Origin: Archivesica marissinica
Lineage: Eukaryota; Mollusca; Bivalvia; Venerida; Vesicomyidae
Direction: 5' to 3'
Length of the DNA: 64,000 nt
Assembly: GCA_014843695.1 (NCBI GenBank)
Contig: CM026398.1
Location: 51,058,834-51,122,833, forward strand
Position 1 is the first letter of the stretch. The number at the start of each line of letters is the position of its first letter. Positions 55,496 through 64,000 of this stretch are shown piece by piece. A program made the translations under genes and the position numbers. Below the pieces are notes generated by a model. The model saw only the letters and a program-made list of their open reading frames with translations, did not search any database and was not told the DNA's origin.

Positions 55496-55638
55496 TTATT
55501 CTAATGGATGTGTCGGCTGTCCGATTTTGCATACTGTCACATTCCTGTAAACACGAAATTGTATTGAATATATGTGTCACGTGTGACAGCAATTGTTTAG
55601 TACGACGTGCTAAACGTACGATTATTAATTTATGGAAC

Positions 55639-55882
55639 GTCTCCGTGGTCGAGTGGTTAAGGTCGCTGACTTGTATACCACTGTAACCTAGCATCACTGA
55701 TGATCACGGGTTCGAGCACCGTTCAGACCGTGTCTCTTTATATGAACAAGTTGGCAGTTTCTTACAGAGGTTGGTGCGCCAAGTACTGGTTAACCGCTGG
55801 AGCCTGTCTATGAAAGGTGTTGTTAGGTAAACAGCCCGTCGCTCAAATGGACAACCGGTAGCAACGTTAAATAAACTTTTTA
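55639..55882 (+). repeat. SINE-4 (+), full length
   Basis: Head CGTGGTCGAGTGGTTAAGG with B box GGGTTCGAGC, body TACTGGTTAACCGCTGGAGC, tail GCAACGTTAAATAAAC. The head is a Ser/Leu-like tRNA relic. Confidence 0.78.
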
Positions 55883-55933
55883 AAAAATTAAATTTTTTTA
55901 ATTTATTTACTATTTATATTGTTATGGGGAAAT

Positions 55934-56047
55934 AGAGTTACGGAGATGACCGAACTATAAATAGAGTTACGGAGAGGACCGAACTATAAATAGAGTTACG
56001 GAGATGACCGAACTATAAATAGAGTTACGGAGATGACCGAACTATAA
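55934..56047 (+). repeat. 29-bp minisatellite, 4 copies
   Basis: The unit contains GAGTTACGGAGATGACCGAA. One copy has AGAGGACC. Confidence 0.92.
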
Positions 56048-56440
56048 AAACTGTCCTAGTCAATATTAGATTATACAGTTTTCAAGTAGGCCTACGTTAA
56101 AAGTACTATGGATTTGCAATAAGTACAATTACATGCTTGAAATTGGGAAATTGGTTATGAACTGAAATATGCCTTTAAACCGACATAAACAAAACCTGCG
56201 CTCGTCTGCTCGCTACCGTTTGCTGCACCTCACCGAGTACTCGATAGCATGAGGTGTTTACTATAATGTTATATATGGAGACTTGGCTGGGGCAGACTCC
56301 CATTACCTCAGGTATTTGTGAAATATATATGACGTATAATTTAGTCATTATGCACTCGTGAAGGTAAGCACACTCTATTATATATGGGCATAAACAATGT
56401 TAAACGGGCACGTAACGTTACCAAACAACTATATAATACC

Positions 56441-57213
56441 AGGCGCGGTGCTAGGCCTACGCACGTGCGTAAGATTAATGTTGACAGTTCCTGAAAATGA
56501 AATTAAATAAATGCGAAAAATGCAATAAAAACTGGATGGTAAGGGGGTAAGGGGGACACTGACATTGATCATTCACTAGAAAGCAGACATGAACGAAATG
56601 CCAACAGATATTGATTGTAGCTGACAGGCCCGTTGCTGGGCATACGCAAGTACCGCACGTGCGTATCATTGGTCTCAGAAAACGAAAAAAATGAAAACTC
56701 CAAAAATGCATTAAAACCCCGGGGGTGGGCTTGTAGGGATACATAGGCGCCGGGATGTGTGTAGTGGTGGAATAATTGAGCCCATTGCAAATATTGTGCA
56801 TCTCAAAATTTAGTTTGTGCTATTTTACGTGCTTGTTTAATTGATAAGGGCGATATATCATGTATATTATACATCTAGCCTTAATTTATACCTTTATTCG
56901 GATTGTCGTAAGAACTTTAGTCCTGCAATTGTATGTTACAAAATGCAAGAAATTGCTTCCTCATTTCAAAAAAAATCCGGGGGGCATGGCCTCGGACCCC
57001 CCTAGCGTACTCGCTCGCTATGCTCACTCGATAAACAAGCATATTTTGGCCGTGCGTATCATCAAAATAGCTCCAGCAACGGCCCTGGCTGATGTTCATA
57101 GTAGGCAAAAGTCACCTGAGACAATATAGCGGGAAATAATCTCCGGGTGGGGCATGCTCCCGGATCCCCCTAGAATGGTGCGTAATCCATATTTAGGCCT
57201 AGCTACGCGCCTG
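56441..57213. mobile_element. Nested hAT-like non-autonomous elements
   Basis: Outer ends CAGGCGCGGTGCTAGGCC and TAGGCCTAGCTACGCGCCTG. Inner ends (about 56627 and 57091) CAGGCCCGTTGCTGG and CCAGCAACGGCCCTG. CAG...CTG ends are typical of hAT elements. The flanks show only partial 8-base duplications (TATAATAC versus AATTATAC; a shared GCTGA for the inner). No transposase. Confidence 0.5.
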
Positions 57214-57329
57214 AATTATACACATTTATAGAACTGTTTTTGATGGTTTCCACACTATTAAACTAGTTTATGATATATAGTTTATCTTCGTTCCTTCCTT
57301 TTCTAAAGCAGCTCTTCTTGTTTTCATAG

Positions 57330-57512
57330 ACTATGCATCACATTGATGTACACGACACAGAAATACTCAAAGCGTTCAGTACACAATCCCTGGACAACAA
57401 GAGGAATGTTAACACTGGCCAGCACGAGACGCACGAGCCAATGAATGCCATGTCACAAGCACCACCAACAGTTACAGCAAGTGCAAAGCCATATCTAGAG
57501 ACCGACATATGA
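57330..57512 (+). CDS. Possible terminal coding exon (60 aa, unidentified)
   Basis: A strong acceptor (GCTCTTCTTGTTTTCATAG, ending 57329) opens a frame of 60 codons to TGA. It reads TMHHIDVHDTEILKAFSTQS, then a polar His/Asn/Gln-rich stretch, ending AKPYLETDI. The composition is protein-like and quite unlike the AT-rich flanks. The C-terminal ETDI could be a PDZ-binding type end. The minisatellite starts at the stop codon. Upstream exons are not identified. The 54036 exon is a possible partner but the phases do not join directly. Confidence 0.4.
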   Translation, partial: TMHHIDVHDTEILKAFSTQSLDNKRNVNTGQHETHEPMNAMSQAPPTVTASAKPYLETDI

Positions 57513-58832
57513 TGTATGTATACCGGTGTACCCATGTACCTGTACATCATGTATACCGGTGTACCATGAACGTGTATAATATGTATACCGGTGTACCATG
57601 TACATGTATATCATGTATACCGGTGTACCATGAACGTGTATATCATGTTACCGGTGTACCATGAACATGTATATCATGCATACCGGTGTACCATGTACGT
57701 GTATATCATGTATACCGGTGTACCATGTACATGTATATCTTGTATACCGGTGTACCATGAACGTGTATATCATGTTACCGGTGTACCATGAACATGTATA
57801 TCATGCATACCGGTGTACCATGTACGTGTATATCATGTATACCGGTGTACCATGTACGTGTATATCATGTATACCGGTGTACCATGTACGTGTATATCAT
57901 GTATACCGGTGTACCATGTACATGTATATCTTGTATACCGGTGTACCATGTACATGTATATCATGTATACCGGTGTACCATGTACATGTATATCATGTAT
58001 ACCGGTGTACCATGTACATGTATATCTTGTATACCGGTGTACCATGTACATGTATATCATGTATACCGGTGTACCATGTACATGTATATCATGTATACCG
58101 GTGTACCATGTACATGTATATCTTGTATACCGGTGTACCATGTACATGTATATCATGTATACCGGTGTACCATGAACGTGTATATATTGTATACCGGTGT
58201 ACCATGTACATGTATATCATGTATACCGGTGTACCATGTATATCATATATACCGGTGTACCATGTACATGTATATCATGTATACCGGTGTACCATGTACA
58301 TGTATATCATATATACCGGTGTACCATGTACATCATATATACCGGTGTACCATGTACATGTATATCTTGTATACCGGTGTACCATGTACATGTATATCAT
58401 GTATACCGGTGTACCATGTACATGTATATCATGTATACCGGTGTACCATGTACATGTATATCTTGTATACCGGTGTACCATGTACATGTATATCTTGTAT
58501 ACCGGTGTACCATGTACATGTATATCATGTATACCGGTGTACCATGTACATGTATATCATGTATACCGGTGTACCATGTACATGTATATCATGTATACCG
58601 GTGTACCATGTACATGTATATCTTGTATACCGGTGTACCATGTACATGTATATCTTGTATACCGGTGTACCATGTACATGTATATCTTGTATACCGGTGT
58701 ACCATGTACATGTATATCATGTATACCGGTGTACCAGGTACATGTATATCTTGTATACCGGTGTACCATGTACATGTATATCTTGTATACCGGTGTACCA
58801 TGTACATGTATATCTTGTATACCGGTGTACCA
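57511..58832 (+). repeat. 32-bp minisatellite, about 41 copies
   Basis: The unit contains TATACCGGTGTACCATGTAC and ATGTATATCA. It holds the palindromes ACCGGT and CATGTACATG, so each unit can fold. Variants (CTTG for CATG, AACGTG for TACATG) form local blocks. Long ORFs on both strands are artefacts. Confidence 0.97.
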
Positions 58833-58839
58833 TGGCATT

Positions 58840-59650
58840 GCAAAGCAGACTTTAGCGCAACAGTTGCACCAGTTGATCGTTATTACCACGTGCATTGCGT
58901 GTCCAGTATTGGTTGTTAATGGGAACATGTCTCCATAGAAACCTGGTGAGCTGTCCATTAGCACATGTGCGATTGCAATCCGTAAATAACTGATTGAGTC
59001 GTCGCCAAATTTACAGGAAGAAGATATGGCGTAGGGCATAAAACAGAAAGTAGATTAATTGTGAAAATTTATGTGTTTGAGATATTTTTAGTTTTTCAAA
59101 GAATTACACCAAATATTCGAATATTCGAATATCTTCCTAACCGAATATTCGAATACCGAACTCGCTATTCCTTGCCATCCCTAGTTTAAACATATATATT
59201 CGTCATAATATACACACTATACATATATATAATATACACACTATACATATATATAATTTACACAAATGTATTTACAATGACTAGTGGATTGAATTGGAAG
59301 CTATAATAGCTTATTGAAATTCTCTACACATCCTTAGATTATGTACCAGGTTCGACACACATAAAATCAAATTGTATGTACTTGTAACACTTGTTCAACC
59401 CAGGTTCTACATTCTGTGATCTAGTTCATAACACAAGCCGTCGATGCATAACAACAGTTTTACTCTCATATAATTACAACAGTGTCCACACAATATAACA
59501 CTTTACATCACGTAGCATCAAAGTCTCAGCATTACTTAAAGTATTTCCTATAAGTATGATTATTATGATAACAGCGTGTTTCTCTCACATGATTAAGCCT
59601 TAGCCATTTCCAGTCTGGTTTAAGTTACATATTAGTATCATATTACGAAG
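58840..59650. other. No gene seen
   Basis: Contains a TTCGAATATTCGAATA palindromic run (59113-59160) and two AATATACACACTATACATAT units (59210-59255). Otherwise non-coding. Confidence 0.5.
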
Positions 59651-59659
59651 TATCTCAGT

Positions 59660-60952
59660 TTTCAGCGCCCAGCTAACTCCTAGCCCACTGTATACAGACT
59701 CTCCTCTCTATCCCAGCTCTCAGCGTCCAGCTAACTCCTAGCACGCTGCATCCAGACTCCCATCTCTACTCCAGCTCTCAGCGTCCAGCTAACTCCTAGC
59801 ACGCTGCATCCAGACTCCCCTCTCTACTCCAGCTCTCAGCGTCCAGCTAACTCCTAGCACGCTGTATCCAGACTCCCCTCTCTATCCCAGCTCTCAGCGT
59901 CCAGCTAACTCCTAGCCCGCTGTATCCAGGCTCTCCTCTCTATCCCAGCTCTCAGCGTCCAGCTAACTCCTAGCCCGCTGTATACAGACTCTCCTCTCTA
60001 TCTCAGCTCTCAGCATCCAGCTAACTCCTAGCCCGCTGCATCCAGACGCTCCTCTCTATCTCAGCTCTCAGCGTCCAGCTAACTCCTAGCCCGCTGTATC
60101 CAGACTCTCCTCTCTATCTCAGCTCTCAGCGTCCAGCTAACTCCTAGCCCGCTGTATCCAGACTCTCCTCTCTATCTCAGCTCTCAGCGTCCAGCTAACT
60201 CCTAGCCCGCTGTATCCAGACTCTCCTCTCTATCCCAGCTCTCAGCGTCCAGCTAACTCCTAGCCCGCTGTATCCAGACTCTCCTCTCTATCTCAGCTCT
60301 CAGCGTCCAGCTAACTCCTAGCCCGCTGTATCCAGACTCCCCTCTCTATCTCAGCTCTCAGCGTCCAGCTAACTCCTAGCCCGCTGTATCCAGACTCTCC
60401 TCTCTATCCCAGCTCTCAGCGTCCAGCTAACTCCTAGCCCGCTGTATCCAGACTCTCCTCTCTATCCCAGCTCTCAGCGTCCAGCTAACTCCTAGCCCGC
60501 TGTATCCAGACTCTCCTCTCTATCCCAGCTCTCAGCGTCCAGCTAACTCCTAGCCCGCTGTATCCAGACGCTCCTCTCTATCCCAGCTCTCAGCGTCCAG
60601 CTAACTCCTAGCCCGCTGTATCCAGACTCTCCTCTCTATGCTCTCAGCGTCCAGCTAACTCCTAGCCCGCTGTATCCAGACTCTCCTCTCTATCTCAGCG
60701 TCCAGCTAACTCCTAGCCCACTGTATCCAGACTCCCATCTCTATCTCAGCGTCCAGCTAACTCGTAGCCCGCTGTATCCAGACTCCCCTCTATTATAACG
60801 TCCAGCTAACTCGTAGCCCGCTGTATCCAGACTCCCCTCTATTATAGCGTCCAGCTAACTCCTAGCCCGCTGTATCCAGACTCTCCTCTCTATCTCAGCG
60901 CCCAATTAACTCCTAGCCCACTGTATCCAGACTCTCCTCTCTATCTCAGATC
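59660..60952 (+). repeat. 58-bp minisatellite, about 22 copies
   Basis: The unit contains AGCGTCCAGCTAACTCCTAG, CCCGCTGTATCCAGACTC and CTCTCTATC. The right end has shortened units (about 50 bp, lacking CCAGCTCT). GC content is well above the flanks. Confidence 0.96.
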
Positions 60953-61091
60953 TTCCCAAGTTAACAACCAATATTCCCGCCCACTTATTAACATTACTTT
61001 AGACTACATGCAGAGAGACAGTGTGATACCCAATCGTGTGTACACTTCTATATATGGACATCTTAACTTAACTATTATTTAGCCAGAATAG

Positions 61092-61258
61092 CATTTAAAG
61101 TCCCATGGTGTACAACTCACAATGTCACATACTGTTGGTATCCCCATTAAAGTCCCATGGTGTACATCTCACAATGTCACATACTGTTGGTATCCCATTT
61201 AAAGTCCCATGGTGTACAACTCACAATGTCACATACTGTTTGTATCCCCATTAAAGTT
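61092..61258 (+). repeat. About 53-bp repeat, 3 copies
   Basis: The unit contains AAAGTCCCATGGTGTACA and CTCACAATGTCACATACTG. Confidence 0.9.
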
Positions 61259-61342
61259 ACGAACACAATACAGCAATTTATATGCAATTTTAAAGACACA
61301 AGTCAACAATCATAGCTAGCATACAGCAATCATACAGTATTA

Positions 61343-61575
61343 GTTTATACAAATTTATTTTAGCTCGATTGCAAAACAAGTTCTTACAACTTATATTAAT
61401 CACTCTCGATACCTCAATCCTGATGGAATCCATCACCACGAGGGAGAGAGAAGAGGCAAGGAGGACTTAAATACGTTGCTTAAGGGCACAATCGTAACGG
61501 CTGCAGCGAGGCTCGAACTCCGGGCCTTTCGCACCTGAAGCGAACGCGCTACCACTGCGCTATCATGACTTCCAC
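61343..61575 (-). repeat. SINE-3 copy (-)
   Basis: Same structure as 55083. ATACAGT occurs on both flanks but a longer exact target duplication is not seen. Confidence 0.8.
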
Positions 61576-62271
61576 AATACAGTGTATTATTGCCTAAATA
61601 GTAGGAAGGTTTATGTTTGCATATAAACTGTTATGCCTTGTATGTTATAAGCATCATATTGAATGCAATAAAACATGATTAAAGCGACACTACATCGGTG
61701 AAAACGCAAATGTCTGCAGAATATAATTTCCTATTTATTATATGGTATAAAAACATTTCCAAATATTTGCCTCAAAAACTGAGTATTCAACAAATAAACA
61801 AACGTCGTATACGCGGTTTGTTGACATAACAAAATAATGTAAATAGTGTCGACATTCATGCATAATACAAAGTGATTATCCTGAATAACACGAGTTATGC
61901 TACATATTTACCGTGATATCTATATGTGCCTATGCATATTTATTTGTAGACTAATCTTAATTAAATTATCTCTAAACGAAAGTATCGAGTGTTTAGTATT
62001 GACTTTCACGTTTGAAAGTTTGTATACCACTAAAACAATGTTTATTGATTCAATGTTATTGTTCGATGTATTCAGATGAATGTGTAGTAGCAATGCATTT
62101 ATACGTGAACAAAATGCATTTGATTAGCTTTTTGCGATGTAATGTCGCTTTAAACTACTTGAATGGTGGGTGATGTCTATCAATAATGTAGGCATTCCAT
62201 TGAGCTCAATAGTAAAGATACTACATGCTAATGACGCATTGATCAATGTATGTGCATGTCTCGGCTGAACA
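61576..62271. other. No gene seen
   Basis: AT-rich. GAATGCAATAAAACATGATT near 61662 matches the tail of family R. Nothing else recognised. Confidence 0.45.
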
Positions 62272-62430
62272 TAGCCTGTGTTCCTGTCTGTCGATTTTCA
62301 ATTTGTTACTTCTGGAAAACCGACATTATCAAAAATTCAATACGGCTCAATTAACGGTTTGGGTGTTAAATAAATATACATGCCGGATAGTCAAGGCAAA
62401 ATATATCAACGCTTGCTCCCATGATAGCCT
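62272..62430 (-). mobile_element. MITE family A copy (-), diverged
   Basis: TAGCCTGTGTTCCTGTCTGTCG at the left, with TCAAGGCAAAATATATCAAC and ATAGCCTG at the right. Confidence 0.6.
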
Positions 62431-62754
62431 GTGTGGAGTTTCCCCTGCGTCTTCTCTTGGCGAGCTGCGCTATGATTTAGGTCTGCTTGGCTAGTGTCAC
62501 CTATAGCAGGGTGGTGAAATATTGTGTAGTTCAATCTAATGCATATTCATATGCCGGTCGGTGTATGCATTATGAACAAGTAGAGGGACTATGCCACATT
62601 GCGTGTGCATGTCACGTGCATTGTTACACACGTCACATGCATTGTTACACACGTCACATGCTTAGACAGCAAACACATAATGGGATATTGTTCACCAAGA
62701 TAAGCTAATGAAAGACATTGCTGAATACCCCTAAACGTATATTGATCCTCTTAA

Positions 62755-62988
62755 CCCATTCAACACCAAGTAACTGACATGGACTGTTCCTTGATATTAT
62801 TAGACCAATAAATTAATAAGAAAATTACATTTGGACCAGTTCATTTATCAATATGGGTAATTTTGTCTAAAAATAGTAATATTACTGGCAAAAAGTGTAG
62901 ATCCTGATGAGACGGCTCGTTACGAGCCGGCTCATCTGGATCTACACTTTTTGTAAGCCTATTTAGAGGTATGCGGTGTTGAAAGGGT
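62755..62988. mobile_element. piggyBac-like MITE with internal palindrome
   Basis: TTAA (62751-62754) precedes CCCATTCAACACC. GGTGTTGAAAGGG(T) precedes TTAA (62989-62992). TTAA targets and CCC ends fit the piggyBac group. It contains a perfect stem (AAAAAGTGTAGATCC and complement) around a 47-base core. It interrupts family T; the uninterrupted equivalent is at about 44985-45020. Confidence 0.75.
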
Positions 62989-63640
62989 TTAATTGGTTTC
63001 CTCTGTTTTTATCGTTGTTTCCTTTGTACCACATGTTATCCACTTTCACCCATGATATCGTCTTATAATGATTAAATTATTAAATCTCGACAGATATCCT
63101 ACAGTATATCCATTTTTCCAGATTGTGATAAAATTACATTTATCCTACCGCAACATCATGTTTGGGGCCAACAGTAAAAACAAAGGATTCCAACTAAAAT
63201 TACCAATATACATTTCGGGATAAATCGGACTTTATCTGTCAAGGGAGATAAATAGATACAACAGTGATATGTCTCATTCTGTGTGTTACGTTTATTATAC
63301 AGTATTTACATATCTCTTGCATGATCATGGATGCGCTGTTTTTAGTGGAGTCCTCGGAGGGTTCGAGCTATTTGTATGGACCCTGTGTCTGTGTTATTGT
63401 GTGCCAGTGTTGTTGGCGCACATTTAATATATTTAAAACACTGTCGTGACGTCATACCTTTACATTTCCAGTCCATTATTATTATTATCGGACTGCTGTC
63501 AAAAGGCCAGAGTATTATATTAAATCCTACGCGTAAATGTACGAAATTAACAGTTTTAATTAGTAGGATCTTGTTATATAAGTGTGTGTTTTAAGTAAGA
63601 TATAAGCCTCAAACAGATCCAATATGTAAAATGTTTATTT
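62989..63640. other. Remainder of family T and unassigned sequence
   Basis: Up to about 63245 it matches stretches near 19500 and 20540-20690 (ACCGCAACATC, AAGGGAGGTAA-like). The rest shows only short ORFs without support. Confidence 0.45.
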
Positions 63641-63745
63641 ATTTAACCATATTTTATTGCAAATCAATAGTACATAAAATTATGTCATACACATAAAGAT
63701 ACAATACATAGCATGACAATACAAATGGTTTGGACCACAAGTTTT

Positions 63746-63975
63746 GTCGTGATAGCGCAGTGGATGCGCGTTCGCTTCAGGTGCGAAAGGTCCGGAGTTC
63801 GAGCCCCGCTGGAGCCGTTACGATTGTGCCCTTAGGCAAGGCATTTAAATTCCACGTTGCCTCTTCTCTCTCCCTCGTGGCGATGGATTCCATCAGGAAT
63901 GAGGTCTCGAGAGTGATTAATATAAGTTGAAAGAACTTGTTTCGCAATCGAGCTAAAATAAATTTGTATAAACTA
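63746..63975 (+). repeat. SINE-3 copy (+) inserted in family R
   Basis: Head GTCGTGATAGCGCAGTGGAT with B box GAGTTCGAGCC, tail CAATCGAGCTAAAATAAA. A 23-base flank ending GGACCACAAGTTTT (63723-63745) is repeated directly after it to the window end, a clear target duplication. Confidence 0.87.
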
Positions 63976-64000
63976 AATGGTTTGGACCACAAGTTTTAAC

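Noticed and set aside
56860..57129. 89-codon ORF
   Set aside because: It overlaps the right half of a hAT-like repeat and has no protein-like conservation.
57661..58938. 425-codon ORF and overlapping ORFs on both strands
   Set aside because: 32-bp minisatellite. Three frames are open because of composition, and the unit length shifts frame each copy.

Overview
The window is animal nuclear DNA, most likely from a mollusc and probably a bivalve. It is AT-rich and gene-poor. It holds intron-split genes, membrane Toll-like receptors (TLRs), tRNA-derived SINEs, LTR and non-LTR retroelement remains, small DNA transposons and very many minisatellites. The species call is inference from this mix; no marker gene fixes it.

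Host genes, all on the + strand. An intact TLR (2652-5270) and a related TLR (27922-30556) form a dispersed tandem pair. The second is broken by one in-frame stop and one 4-base dinucleotide expansion. A three-exon gene (34222-34493, 44298-44505, 46228-46914) encodes a 388-residue TMEM26-like membrane protein. Its exons join in frame at GT/AG sites, and its first intron of about 9.8 kb is packed with repeats. Two weaker exon candidates of unidentified genes lie at 54036-54250 (a membrane segment) and 57330-57512 (a polar C-terminus).

Mobile DNA. A Ty3/Gypsy-type LTR element lies on the - strand (8496-18057). Its pol order is protease-integrase-reverse transcriptase-RNase H, the Copia-like order known from Gmr1-type Gypsy elements. 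It has a tRNA-Pro type primer site and a truncated 5' LTR. A 1000-N assembly gap inside it has about 2 kb of nearly the same sequence on both sides, probably a false duplication. Three copies of a TTAA-flanked DNA element (25399-26834, 35932-36585, 36590-37831) carry a conserved small ORF. Its C-terminal half resembles the intracellular ballast domain of P2X7 receptors, and this is the most novel item here. At least four tRNA-headed SINE families, several MITE/foldback families and three LINE 3' fragments fill the rest.

Tandem repeats occupy roughly a quarter of the window. There are about 17 arrays, with units from 4 to 77 bp. They include a 1.1 kb CTAT array, a 4 kb array of about 12-bp period, and minisatellites that begin right at the TMEM26 intron-1 donor and right at the stop codon of the candidate terminal exon. 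These arrays create long spurious ORFs on both strands, which are not annotated as genes.
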